From Siphonodentalium dalli (Eukaryota > Mollusca > Scaphopoda > Gadilida > Siphonodentaliidae), in contig CP136061.1 of assembly GCA_032622095.1 (NCBI GenBank), forward strand, positions 85,906,324-85,970,323: DNA of 64,000 bases, written 5' to 3'. This document shows positions 36,581 to 51,239 of the stretch, piece after piece. The notes beneath the pieces were generated by a model, which saw only the letters and a program-made list of their open reading frames with translations, was not told where the DNA came from and made no database searches. Every line of letters begins with the position of its first letter. Position 1 is the first letter of the stretch. The translations under genes were made by a program, and so were the position numbers.

Positions 36581-37979
36581 GATTTCTCCGCACGGGCTCA
36601 AATTTGGGGTTCACCATGTCAAGGGTCCATCATAGAGAATGGATAGGAGTCTAAATATCTGGATTCTTGCGGTATAATATGAACGTTGGGACTAATATGA
36701 ATCGTCCTGCATCCCTATATGACTAATATATAGTTGATTTAGGTTTTCACCGCACGGGCTCCAATTTGGGGTTTACTATGTTAAGGGCTGATCATAGAGA
36801 ATGGGTAGGAATCTAAATATCTGGATTCTGAAAATATAATATGAACGTTGGGACATATCTGGACCGTCCTGCATCCGTACATGACTAATATATAGTTGAC
36901 TTAGGTTTTCACCACACGGGCTCCGATTTGGGGTTCACCATGTTAAGGGTCCATCATAGCAAATGCGTAGGAGTCTAAATATCTTGATTCTTGGGATATA
37001 GTATGAACGTTGGGACATATATGAATCGTCTTGCATCAGTACATGACTAATATATAGTTGACTTAGGGTCTTACCGTACGGGCTCCAATTTGGGGTTCAC
37101 CAAGTTAAGGGCCCATCATAGAGAATGGGTAGGAGTCAAAATATCTGGATTCTGGAAATATAATATAAACGTTGGGACATATCTGGACTGTCCTGCATCC
37201 ATACATGACTAATATATAGTTGACTTAGGTTTTCACCGCACGCGCTCCAATTTAGGGTTCACCATGTTAAGGGCCCATCATAGAGAATGGGTAGGAGTCT
37301 AAATATCTGGATTCTTGCGATATAATATGAACGTTGGGACATATATGAATCGTCATGCATCCCTATATGACTAATATATAGTTGATTTAGGATTTCACCG
37401 CACGGACTCCGGTTTGGGGTTCACCATGTTGAGGGCCCATCATAGAGAATGGGTAGGAGTCTAAATATCTGGATTCTTGTGGTATAATATGAATGTTGGG
37501 ACATATATGAATCGTCCTGCATCCCTATATGACTAATATATAGTTGATTTAGGATTTCACCGCACGGGCTCAAATTTGGGGTTCACCGTGTCAAGGGTCC
37601 ATCATAGAGAATGGATAGGAGTCTAAATATCTGGATTCTTGCGGTATAATATGAACGTTGGGACATATATGAATCGTCCTGCATCCCTATATGACTAATA
37701 TATAGTTGATTTAGGTTTTCACCGCACGGGCTCCAATTTGGGGTTCACCATGTTAAGGGCTGATCATAGAGAATGGGTAGGAATCTAAATATCTGGATTC
37801 TGAAAATATAATATGAACGTTGGGACATATCTGGACCGTCCTGCATCCGTACATGACTAATATATAGTTGACTTAGGTTTTCACCGCACGGGCTCCGATT
37901 TGGGGTTCACCATGTTAAGGGTCCATCATAGCAAACGCGTAGGAGTCTAAATATCTTGATTCTTGGGATATAGTATGAA

Positions 37980-40900
37980 CGTTGGGACATATATGAATCG
38001 TCCTGCATCCCTATATGACTAATATATAGTTGATTTAGGATTTCACCGCACGCGCTCCAATTTGGGGTTCACCATGTTAAGAGCCCATCATAGAGAATGG
38101 GTAGGAGTCTAAATATCTGGATTCTTGGGATATAATATGAACGTTGGGACATATATGAATCGTCCTTCTTCCGTACATGACTAATATATAGTTGATTTAG
38201 GGTTTCACCGCACGGGCTCCAATTTGGGGTTCACCATGTTAATGGCCCTTCATAGAGAATGGGTAGGAGTATAAATATCTGGATTCTTGCGATATAATAT
38301 GAACGTTGGGACACAGATGACTCGTCCTGCACCCGTACATAACTAATATATAGTTTACTTAGGGTTTCACCGCACGGGCTCCAATTTGGGGTTCACCATG
38401 TTAAGGGCCCATCATAGAGAATGGGTAGGAGTCAAAATATCTGGATTCTGGAAATATATTATGAACGTTGGGACATATCTGGACCGTCCTGCATCCATAC
38501 ATGACTACTATATAGTTGACTTAGTTTTTCACCACACGGGCTCCGATTTGGGGTTCACCATGTTAAGGGCCCATCATAGCAAATGAGTAGGAGTCTAAAT
38601 ATCCTGATTCTTGAGGTATAATATGAACGTTGGGACATATATGAATCGTCCTGCATCCCTATATGACTAATATATAGTTGATTTAGGATTTCACGGCACG
38701 GGCTCCAATTTGGGGTTCACCATGTTAAGGGCCCATCATAGAGAATGGGTAGGAGTCTAAATATCTGGATTATTGCGGTATAATATGAACGTTGGGGCAT
38801 ATATGAATCTTCCTGCATCCCTATATGACTAATATATAGTTGATTTAGGTTTTCATCGCAATGGCTCCGATTTAGGGTTCACCATGTTAAGGGCCCATCA
38901 TAGCAAATGCGTAGGAGTCTAAATATCTTGATTCTTGGGTTATAATATGAACGTTGGTACATATATGAGTCGTCCTGCATCCGTACATGACTAATATATA
39001 GTTTACTTAGGGTTTCACCGCACGGGCTCCAATTTGGGGTTCTCCATGTTAAGGGCCCATCATAGAGAATGGGTAGGAATCAAAATATCTGGATTCTGGA
39101 AATATATTATGAACGTTGGGACATATCTGGACCGTCCTGCATCCATACATGACTACTATATAGTTGACTTAGTTTTTCACCACACGGGCTCCGATTTGGG
39201 GTTCACCATGTTAAGGGCCCTTCATAGCAAATGAGTAGGAGTCTAAATATCTTGATTCTTGAGGTATAATATGAACGTTGGGACATATATGAATCGTCCT
39301 GCATCCCTATATGACTAATATATAGTTGATTTAGGTTTTCACAGCACGGGCTCCAATTTGGGGTTCACCATGTTAAGTGCCCATCATAGAGAATGGGTAG
39401 GAGTCAAAATATATGGATTCTGGAAATATAATATGAACGTTGGGACATATCTGGACGGTCCTGCATCCATACATGACTAATATATAGTTGACTTAGGTTT
39501 TCACCGCATGGGCTCCGATTTGGGGTTCACCATGTTAAGGGCCCATCATAGAGAATGGGTAGGAGTCAAAATATCTGGATTCTTGAGGTATAATATGAAT
39601 GTTGGGACATATATGAATCGTCCTGCATCCCTATATGACTAATATATAGTTGATTTAGGATTTCACCGCACGGGCTCCGATTTGGGGTTCACCATGTTAA
39701 GGGCCCATCATAGCAAATTATGCGTAGGAGTCTAAATATCTGGATTATTGGGATATAATATGAACGTTGGGACATATATGAATCGTCCTGCATCCGTACA
39801 TGACTAATATATAGTTGACTTAGGGTTTCACCGCACGGGCTCCAATTTGGGGTTCACCATGTTAAGGGCCCTTCATAGAGAATGGGTAGGAGTCTAAATA
39901 TCTGGATTCTTGCGATATAATATGAACGTTGGGACATATATGAATCGTCCTTCATCCGTACATGACTAATATATAGTTGACTTAGGGTTTCACTGCACGG
40001 GCTCCAATTTGGGGTTCACCAAGTTAAGGGCCCATCATAGAGAATGGGTAGGAGTCTAAATATCTGGATTCTTGCGATATAATATGAACGTTCGGACATA
40101 TATGAATCGTCCAGCATCCCTGTATGACAAATATATAGTTGATTTAGGATTTCACCGCACGGGCTCCAATTTGGGGTTCACCAAGTTAAGGGCCCATCAT
40201 AGAGAATGGGTAGGAGTCAAAATATCTGGATTCTGGAAATATATTATGAACGTTGGGACATATCTGGACCGTCCTGCATCCATACATGACTAATATATAG
40301 TTGACTTAGGTTTTCACCGCACAGGCTCCAATTTGGGGTTCACCATGTTAAGGGCCCATCATAGAGAATGGGTAGGAGTCTAAATATCTGGATTCTTGCG
40401 ATATAATATGAACGTTGGGACATATATGAATCGTCCTGCATCCCTATATGACTAATATATAGTTGATTTAGGATTTCACCGCACGGACTCCGGTTTGGGG
40501 TTCACCATGTTGAGGGCCCATCATAGAGAATGGGTAGGAGTATAAATATATGGATTCTTGTGGTATAATATGAATGTTGGGACATATATGAATCGTCCTG
40601 CATCCCTATATGACTAATATATAGTTGATTTAGGTTTTCACCGCACGGGCTCCAATTTGGGGTTCACCATGTTAAGGGCTGATCATAGAGAATGGGTAGG
40701 AATCTAAATATCTGGATTCTGAAAATATAATATGAACGTTGGGACATATCTGGACCGTCCTGCATCCATACATGACTACTATATAGTTGACTTAGTTTTT
40801 CACCACACGGGCTCCGATTTGGGGTTCACCATGTTAAGGGCCCATCATAGCAAATGAGTAGGAGTCTAAATATCTTGATTCTTGGGATATAGTATGAACG

Positions 40901-43900
40901 TTGGGACATATATGAATCGTCTTGCATCAGTACATGACATATATATAGTTGACTTAGGGTCTTACCGCACGGGCTCCAATTTGGGGGTCACCATGTTAAG
41001 GGCCCATCATAGAGAATGGGTAGGAGTCAAAATATCGGGATTCTGGAAATATAATATGAACGTTGGGACATATATGAATCGTCCTGCACCCCTATATGAC
41101 TAATATATAGTTGATTTAGGATTTCACCGCACGCGCTCCAATTTGGGGTTCACCATGTTAAGAGCCCATCATAGAGAATGGGTAGGAGTCTAAATATCTG
41201 GATTCTTGCGATATAATATGAACGTTGGGACATATATGAATCGTCCAGCATCCCTGTATGACTAATATATAGTTGATTTAGGATTTCACCGCACGGGCTC
41301 CGATTTGGGGTTCACCATGTTAAGGGCCCATCATAGCAAATGCGTAGGAGTCTAAATATCTGGATTCTTGGGATATAATATTAACGTTGGGACATATATG
41401 AATCGTCCTGCATCCGTACATGACTAATATATAGTTGACTTAGGGTTTCACTGCACGGGCTCCAATTTGGGGTTCACCAAGTTAAGGGCCCATCATAGAG
41501 AATGGGTAGGAGTCAAAATAACTGGATTCTGGAAATATAATATGAACGTTGGGACATATCTGGACCGTCCTGCATCCATACATGACTAATATATAGTTGA
41601 CTTAGGTTTTCACCACACGCGCTCCAATTTAGGGTTCACCATGTTAAGGGCCCATCATAGAGAATGGGTAGGAGTCTAAATATCTGGATTCTTGCGATAT
41701 AATATGAACGTTGGGACATATATGAATCGTCATGCATCCCTATATGACTAATATATAGTTGATTTAGGATTTCACCGCACGGACTCCGGTTTGGGGTTCA
41801 CCATGTTGAGGGCCCATCATAGAGAATGGGTAGGAGTCTAAATATCTGGATTCTTGTGGTATAATATGAATGTTGGGACATATATGAATCGTCCAGCATC
41901 CCTATATGACTAATATATAGTTGATTTAGGATTTCACCGCACGGGCTCAAATTTGGGGTTCACCATGTCAAGGGTCCATCATAGAGAATGGATAGGAGTC
42001 TAAATATCTGGATTCTTGCGGTATAATATGAACGTTGGGACATATATGAATCGTCCTGCATCCCTATATGACTAATATATAGTTGATTTAGGTTTTCACC
42101 GCACGGGCTCCAATTTGGGGTTCACCATGTTAAGGGCTGATCATAGAGAATGGGTAGGAATCTAAATATCTGGATTCTGAAAATATAATATGAACGTTGG
42201 GACATATCTGGACCGTCCTGCATCCGTACATGACTAATATATAGTTGATTTAGGATTTTACCGCACGGGCTCCGATTTGGGGTTCACCATGTTAAGGGCC
42301 CATCATAGCAAATGCGTAGGAGTCTAAATATCTGGATTCTTGGGATATAATATTAACGTTGGGACATATATGAATCGTCCTGCATCCGTACATGACTAAT
42401 ATATAGTTGACTTAGGGTTTCACTGCACGGGCTCCAATTTGGGGTTCACCAAGTTAAGGGCCCATCATAGAGAATGGGTAGGAGTCAAAATATCTGGATT
42501 CTGGAAATATAATATGAACGTTGGGACATATCTGGACCGTCCTGCATCCATACATGACTAATATATAGTTGACTTAGGTTTTCACCGCACGCGCTCCAAT
42601 TTAGGGTTCACCATGTTAAGGGCCCATCATAGAGAATGGGTAGGAGTCTAAATATCTGGATTCTTGCGATATAATATGAACGTTGGGACATATATGAATC
42701 GTCATGCATCCCTATATGACTAATATATAGTTGATTCAGGATTTCACCGCACGGACTCCGGTTTGGGGTTCACCATGTTGAGGGCCCATCATAGAGAATG
42801 GGTAGGAGTCTAAATATCTGGATTCTTGTGGTATAATATGAATGTTGGGACATATATGAATCGTCCTGCATCCCTATATGACTAATATATAGTTGATTTA
42901 GGATTTCACCGCACGGGCTCCAATTTGGGGTTCACCGTGTCAAGGGTCCATCATAGAGAATGGATAGGAGTCTAAATATCTGGATTCTTGCGGTATAATA
43001 TGAACGTTGGGACATATATGAATCGTCCTGCATCCCTATATGACTAATATATAGTTGATTTAGGTTTTCACCGCACGGGCTCCAATTTGGGGTTCACCAT
43101 GTTAAGGGCTGATCATAGAGAATGGGTAGGAATCTAAATATCTGGATTCTGAAAATATAATATGAACGTTGGGACATATCTGGACCGTCCTGAATCCGTA
43201 CATGACTAATATATAGTTGACTTAGGTTTTCACCGCACGGGCTCCGATTTGGGGTTTACCATGTTAAGGGTCCATCATAACAAATGCGTAGGAGTCTAAA
43301 TATCTTGATTCTTGGGATATAGTATGAACGTTGGGACATATATGAATCGTCTTGCATCAGTACATGACTAATATATAGTTGACTTAGGGTCTTACCGAAC
43401 GGGCTCCAATTTGGGGGTCACCATGTTAAGGGCCCATCATAGAGAATGGGTAGGAGTCAAAATATCGGGATTCTGGAAATATAATATGAACGTTGGGACA
43501 TATAAGAATCGTCCTGCATCCCTATATGACTAATATATAGTTGATTTAGGATTTCACCGCACGCGCTCCAATTTGGGGTTCACCATGTTAAGAGCCCATC
43601 ATAGAGAATGGGTAGGAGTCTAAATATCTGGATTCTTGGGATATAATATGAACGTTGGGACATATATGAATCGTCCTTCTTCCGTACATGACTAATTTAT
43701 AGTTGATTTAGGGTTTCACCGCACGGGCTCCAATTTGAGGTTCACCATGTTAATGGCCCTTCATAGAGAATGGGTAGGAGTATAAATATCTGGATTCTTG
43801 CGATATAATATGAACGTTGGGACACAGATGACTCGTCCTGCACCCGTACATAACTAATATATAGTTTACTTAGGGTTTCACCGCACGGGCTCCAATTTGG

Positions 43901-46400
43901 GGTTCACCATGTTAAGGGCCCATCATAGAGAATGGGTAGGAGTCAAAATATCTGGATTCTGGAAATATATTATGAACGTTGGGACATATCTGGACCGTCC
44001 TGCATTCATACATGACTACTATATAGTTGACTTAGTTTTTCACCACACGGGCTCCGATTTGGGGTTCACCATGTTAAGGGCCCATCATAGCAAATGAGTA
44101 GGAGTCTAAATATCTAGATTCTTGAGGTATAATATGAACGTTGGGACATATATGAATCGTCCTGCATCCCTATATGACTAATATATAGTTGATTTAGGAT
44201 TTCACGGCACGGGCTCCAATTTGGGGTTCACCATGTTAAGGGCCCATCATAGAGAATGGGTAGGAGTCTAAATATCTGGATTATTGCGGTATAATATGAA
44301 CGTTGGGGCATATATGAATCTTCCTGCATCCCTATATGACTAATATATAGTTGATTTAGGTTTTCACCGCAATGGCTCCGATTTAGGGTTCACCATGTTA
44401 AGGGCCCATCATAGCAAATGCGTAGGAGTCTAAATATCTCGATTCTTGGGATATAATATGAACGTTGGTACATATATGAGTCGTCCTGCATCCGTACATG
44501 ACTAATATATAGTTTACTTAGGGTTTCACCGCACGGGCTCCGATTTGGGGTTCACCATGTTAAGGGCCCATCATAGAGAATGGGTAGGAGTCAAAATATC
44601 TGGATTCTGGAAATATATTATGAACGTTGGGACATATCTGGACCGTCCTGCATCCATACATGACTACTATATAGTTGACTTAGTTTTTCACCACACGGGC
44701 TCCGATTTGGGGTTCACCATGTTAAGGGCCCTTCATAGCAAATGAGTAGGAGTCTAAATATCTTGATTCTTGAGGTATAATATGAACGTTGGGACATATA
44801 TGAATCGTCCTGCATCCCTATATGACTAATATATAGTTGATTTAGGTTTTCACAGCACGGGCTCCAATTTGGGGTTCACCATGTTAAGTGCCCATCATAG
44901 AGAATGGGTAGGAGTCAAAATATATGGATTCTGGAAATATAATATGAACGTTGGGACATATCTGGACGGTCCTGCATCCATACATGACTAATATATAGTT
45001 GACTTAGGTTTTCACCACATGGGCTCCGATTTGGGGTTCACCATGTTAAGGGCCCATCATAGAGAATTGGTAGGAGTCAAAATATCTGGATTCTTGAGGT
45101 ATAATATGAATGTTGGGACATATATGGACCATCCTGCATCCGTACATGATTAATATATAGTTGACTTAGGTTTTCACCGCACGGGCTCCGATTTGGGGTT
45201 CACCATGTTAAGGGCCCATCATAGAGAATGGGTAGGAGTCTAAATATCTGGATTCTTGCGGTATAATATGAATGTTGGGACATATATGAATCGTCCTGCA
45301 TCCCTATATGACTAATATATAGTTGATTTAGGATTTCACCGCACGGGCTCCGATTTGGGGTTCACCATGTTAAGGGCCCATCATAGCAAATTATACGTAG
45401 GAGTCAAAATATCTGGATTATTGGGATATAATATGAACGTTGGGACATATATGAATCGTCCTGCATCCGTACATGACTAATATATAGTTGACTTAGGGTT
45501 TCACCGCACGGGCTCCAATTTGGGGTTCACCATGTTAAGGGCCCTTCATAGAGAATGGGTAGGAGTCTAAATATCTGGATTCTTGCGATATAATATGAAC
45601 GTTGGGACATATATGAATCGTCCTTCATCCGTACATGACTAATATATAGTTGACTTAGGGTTTCACTGCACGGGCTCCAATTTGGGGTTCACCAAGTTAA
45701 GGGCCCATCATAGAGAATGGGTAGGAGTCTAAATATCTGGATTCTTGCGATATAATATGAACGTTCGGACATATATGAATCGTCCAGCATCCCTGTATGA
45801 CAAATATATAGTTGATTTAGGATTTCACCGCACGGGCTCCAATTTGGGGTTCACCAAGTTAAGGGCCCATCATAGAGAATGGGTAGGAGTCAAAATATCT
45901 GGATTCTGGAAATATATTATGAACGTTGGGACATATCTGGACCGTCCTGCATCCATACATGACTAATATATAGTTGACTTAGGTTTTCACCGCACAGGCT
46001 CCAATTTGGGGTTCACCATGTTAAGGGCCCATCATAGAGAATGGGTAGGAGTCTAAATATCTGGATTCTTGCGATATAATATGAACGTTGGGACATATAT
46101 GAATCGTCCTGCATCCCTATATGACTAATATATAGTTGATTTAGGATTTCACCGCACGGACTCCGGTTCGGGGTTCACCATGTTGAGGGCCCATCATAGA
46201 GAATGGGTAGGAGTATAAATATCTGGATTCTTGGGGTATCTTATGAATGTTGGGACATATATGAATCGTCCTGCATCCCTATATGACTAATATATAGTTG
46301 ATTTAGGTTTTCACCGCACGGGCTCCAATTTGGGGTTCACCATGTTAAGGGCTGATCATAGAGAATGGGTAGGAATCTAAATATCTGTATTCTGAAAATA
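37980..46400 (+). repeat. Satellite 2: ~2.7-kb segment repeated at ~5.5-kb offset
   Basis: 38041 matches 43552, 38386 matches 43897 and 39034 matches 44545 (offset 5511). After one extra monomer in the second copy, 40072 matches 45745 (offset 5673). Shared rare variants are GGACACAGATGACTCGTCC, TTACTTAGGGTTTCACC and TCATAGCAAATGAGTAGG. A further related piece lies at 47140-47760. A few substitutions separate the copies, so this is older than the 4045-bp duplication. Confidence 0.8.
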
Positions 46401-49400
46401 TATTATGAACGTTGGGACATATCTGGACCGTCCTGCATCCATACATGACTAATATATAGTTGATTTAGGTTTTCACCGCACAGGCTCCAATTTGGGGTTC
46501 ACCATGTTAAGGGCCCATCATAGAGAATGGGTAGGAGTCTAAATATCTGGATTCTTGCGATATAATATGAACGTTGGGACATATATGAATCGTCCTGCAT
46601 CCCTATATGACTAATATATAGTTGATTTAGGATTTCACCGCACGGACTCCGGTTCGGGGTTCACCATGTTGAGGGCCCATCATAGAGAATGGGTAGGAGT
46701 ATAAATATCTGGATTCTTGGGGTATAATATGAATGTTGGGACATATATGAATCGTCCTGCATCCCTATATGACTAATATATCGTTGATTTAGGATTTCAC
46801 CGCACGGGCTCCAATTTGGGGTTCACCATGTTAAGAGCCGATCATAGAGAATGGGTAGGAGTCAAACTATCTGGATTCTTGGGATATAATATGAACGTTG
46901 GAACATATAGGAATCGTCCTGCTTCCGTACATGACTAATATATAGTTGACTTAGGGTTTCACCGCACGGGCTCCAATTTGGGGTTTACCATGTTAATGGC
47001 CCTTCATAGAGAATGGGTAGGAGTATAAATATCTGGATTCTTGCGATATAATATGAACGTTGGGACACAGATGTCTCGTCCTGCATCCGTACATAACTAA
47101 TATATAGTTGACTTAGGGTTTCACCGCACGGGCTCCAATTTGGGGTTCACCATGTTAAGGGCCCATCATAGAGAATGGGTAGGAGTCAAAATATCTGGAT
47201 TCTGGAAATATATTATGAACGTTGGGACATATCTGGACCGTCCTGCATCCATACATGACTACTATATAGTTGACTTAGGTTTTCACCGCACGGGCTCCGA
47301 TTTGGGGTTCACCATGTTAAGGGCCCATCATAGCAAATGAGTAGGAGTCTAAATATCTTGATTCTTGCGGTATAATATGAACGTTGGGACATATATGAAT
47401 CGTCCTGCATCCCTATATGACTAATATATAGTTGATTTAGGATTTCACCGCACGGGCTCCAATTTGGGGTTCACCATGTTAAGGGCCCATCATAGAGAAT
47501 GGGTAGGAGTCTAAATATCTGGATTATTGCGGTATAATATGAACGTTGGGGCATATATAAATCTTCCTGCATCCCTATATGACTGATATATAGTTGATTT
47601 AGGTTTTCACCGCAATGGCTCCGATTTAGGGTTCACCATGTTAAGGGCCCATCATAGCAAATGCGTAGGAGTCTAAATATCTTGATTCTTGGGATATAAT
47701 ATGAACGTTGGTACATATATGAGTCGTCCTGCATCCGTACATGACTAATATATAGTTGATTTAGGTTTTCACCGCACGGGCTCCAATTTGGGGTTCACCA
47801 TGTTAAGTGCCCATCATAGAGAATGGGTAGGAGTCAAAATATATGGATTCTGGAAATATAATATGAACGTTGGGACATATCTGGACGGTTCTGCATCCAT
47901 ACATGACTAATATATAGTTGACTTTGGTTTTCACCGCATGGGCTCCGATTTGGGGTTCACCATGTTAAGGGCCCATCATAGAGAATGGGTAGGAGTCAAA
48001 ATATCTGGATTCTTGTGGTATAATATGAATGTTGGGACATATATGGACCATCCTGCATCCGTACATTATTAATATATAGTTGACTTAGGTTTTCACCGCA
48101 AGGGCTCCGATTTGGGGTTCACCATGTTAAGGGCCCATCATAGAGAATGGGTAGGAGTCTAAATATCTGGATTATTGCGGTATAATATGAATGTTGGGAC
48201 ATATATGAATCGTCCTGCATCCCTATATGACTAATATATAGTTGATTTAGGATTTCACCGCACAGGCTCCGATTTGGGGTTCACCATGTTAAGGGCCCAT
48301 CATAGCAAATTATGCGTAGGAGTCTAAATATCTGGATTATTGGGATATAATATGAACGTTGGGACATATATGAATCGTCCTGCATCCGTACATGACTAAT
48401 ATATAGTTGACTTAGGGTTTCACCGCACGGGCTCCAATTTGGGGTTCACCAAGTTAAGGGCCCTTCATAGAGAATGGGTAGGAGTCTAAATATCTGGATT
48501 CTTGCGATATAATATGAACGTTGGGACATATATGAATCGTCCTTCATCCGTACATGACTAATAAATAGTTGACTTAGGGTTTTACTGCACGGGCTCCAAT
48601 TTGGGGTTCACCAAGTTAAGGGCCCGTCATAGAGAATGGGTAGGAGTCTAAATATCTGGATTCTTGCGATATAATATGAACGTTGGGACATATATCAATC
48701 GTCCAGCATCCCTGTATGACTAATATATAGTTGATTTAGGATTTCACCGCACGGGCTCCGATTTGGGGTTCACCATGTTAAGGGCCCATCATAGCAAACG
48801 CGTAGGAGTCAAAATATCTGGATTCTTGGGATATAATATTAACGTTGGGACATATATGAATCGTCCTGCATCCGTACATGACTAATATATAGTTGACTTA
48901 GGGTTTCACTGCACGGGCTCCAATTTGGGGTTCACCAAGTTAAGGGCCCATCATAGAGAATGGGTAGGAGTCAAAATATCTGGATTCTGGAAATATAATA
49001 TGAACGTTGGGACATATCTGGACCGTCCTGCATCCATACATGACTAATATATAGTTGACTTAGGTTTTCACCGCACAGGCTCCAATTTGGGGTTCACCAT
49101 GTTAAGGGCCCATCATAGAGAATGGGTAGGAGTCTAAATATCTGGATTCTTGCGATATAATATGAACGTTGGGACATATATGTATCGTCCTGCATCCCTA
49201 TATGACTAATATATAGTTGATATAGGATTTCACCGCACGGACTCCGGTTTGGGGTTCACCATGTTGAGGGCCCATCATAGAGAATGGGTAGGAGTCTAAA
49301 TATCTGGATTCTTGTGGTATAATATGAATGTTGGGACATAAATGAATCGTCCTGCATCCCTATATGACTAATATATAGTTGATTTAGGTTTTCACCGCAC

Positions 49401-50867
49401 GGGCTCCAATTTGGGGTTCACCATGTTAAGGGCTGATCATAGAGAATGGGTAGGAATCTAAATATCTGGATTCTGAAAATATAATATGAACGTTGGGACA
49501 TATCTGTACCGTCCTGCATCCGTACATGACTAATATATAGTTGACTTAGGTTTTCACCGCACGGGCTCCGATTTGGAGTTCACCATGTTAAGGGTCCATC
49601 ATAGCAAATGCCTAGGAGTCTAAATATCTTGATTCTTGGGATTTAGTATGAACGTTGGGACATATATGAATCGTCTTGCATCAGTACATGACTAATATAT
49701 AGTTGACTTAGGGTCTTACCACACGGGCTCCAATTTGGGGGTCACCATGTTAAGGGCCTATCATAGAGAATGGGTAGGAGTCAAAATATCGGGATTCTGG
49801 AAATATAATATGAACGTTGGGACATATATGAATCGTCCTGCATCCCTATATGACTAATATATAGTTGATTTAGGATTTCACCGCACGGGCTCCAATTTGG
49901 GGTTCACCATGTTAAGAGCCCATCATAGAGAATGGGTAGGAGTCTAAATATCTGGATTCTTGGGATATAATATGAACGTTGGGACATATATGAATCGTCC
50001 TGCTTCCGTACATGACTAATATATAGTTGACTTAGGGTTTCACCGCACGGGCTCCAATTTGGGGTTCACCATGTTAATGGCCCTTCATAGAGAATGGGTA
50101 GGAGTATAAATATCTGGATTCTTGCGATATAATATGAACTTTTGGACATAGATGAATCGTCCTGCATCCGTACATAACTAATATATAGTTGACTTAGGGT
50201 TTCACCGCACGGGCTCCAATTTGGGGTTCACCATGTTAAGGGCCCATCATAGAGAATGGGTAGTAGTCAAAATATCTGGATTCTGGAAATATATTATGAA
50301 CATTGGGACATATCTGGACCGTCCTGCATCCATACTTGACTACTATATAGTTGACTTAGGTTTTCACCGCACGGGCTCCGATTTGGGGTTCACCATGTTA
50401 AGGGCCCATCATAGCAAATGCGTAGGAGTCTAAATATCTTGATTCTTGCGGTATAATATGAACGTTGGGACATATATGAATCGTCCTGCATCCCTATATG
50501 ACTAATATATAGTTGATTTAGGATTTCACCGCACGGGCTCCTATTCGGGGTTCACCATGTTAAGGGACATCATAGAGAATGGGTAGGAGTCTAAATATCT
50601 GGATTATTGCGGTATAATATGAACGTTGGGGCATATATGAATCTTCCTGCATCCCTATATGACTAATATATAGTTGATTTAGGTTTTCACCGCACGGGCT
50701 CCAATTTGGGGTTCACCATGTTAAGGGCTGATCATAGAGAATGGATAGGAATCTAAATATCTGGATTCTGGAAATATAATATGAACTTTGGGACATATCT
50801 GGACCGTCCTGCATCCGTACATGACTAATATATAGTTGACTTAGGTTTTCACCGCACGGGCTCCGAT

Positions 50868-51235
50868 TTTTTAACTGCTGTAACGCTTGTATCGCTCTGT
50901 ATCAAGGGTTACTACTGGGACGCAGATAACGATGAGAAATAATAACGATTTTTAAACTGCTGTAACGCTTGTATCGCTCTGTATCAAGGGTTACTACTGA
51001 GACGCAGATAATCACTGGAAATAAAAACGATTTTTAACTGCTGTAACGCTTGTATCACTCTGTATCAAGGGTTACTACTGGGACGCAGATAATCACTAGA
51101 AATAAAATCAACTCTGTAAGATTCTGTAACGCTTGTATCGCTCTGTATCAAGGGTTACTACTGGGACGCAGATAATCACTAGAAATAAAATCAACTCTGT
51201 ACGTTTCTGTAACGCTTGTATCGCTCTGTATCAAG
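50868..51235 (-). repeat. Satellite 1, inverted block at the right edge of satellite 2
   Basis: About four and a half monomers in reverse complement (CTGTAACGCTTGTATCGCTC, TATCAAGGGTTACTACTGGG). Both monomer types are present. On the left it joins satellite 2 inside the poly-T of the satellite 1 monomer. On the right it joins unit copy 3 at TATCAAGGGT|ACCTTGCAG, sharing two or three bases at the joint. Confidence 0.93.
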
Positions 51236-51239
51236 GGTA

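Larger units (their letters stand above)
19867..50867 (+). repeat. Satellite 2 main array, 162-bp monomers (~191 copies)
   Basis: The word GACTAATATATAGTTGA recurs every 162 bp (for example 20041, 20203, 20365). Other landmarks are GGGTTCACCATGTTAAGGGC, AATGGGTAGGAGTCTAAATA and TATAATATGAACGTTGGGAC. Variant positions (CATAGAGAATGGG or CATAGCAAATGCG; TCTTGCGGTA or TCTGGAAATA) mark monomer types that recur in blocks. As 162 is 54 codons, open frames run across monomers on both strands and give 54-residue repeats. These are artefacts. The array ends in mid-monomer at GGGCTCCGATTTTTTAACTG, where inverted satellite 1 begins. Confidence 0.97.

Noticed and set aside
20903..50433. Many 66-102-codon open frames with 54-residue internal repeats across satellite 2, on both strands
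   Set aside because: 162 bp is a multiple of three, so any frame open in one monomer stays open in the next. Frames differ between zones and follow the DNA repeat, with no start or splice context.
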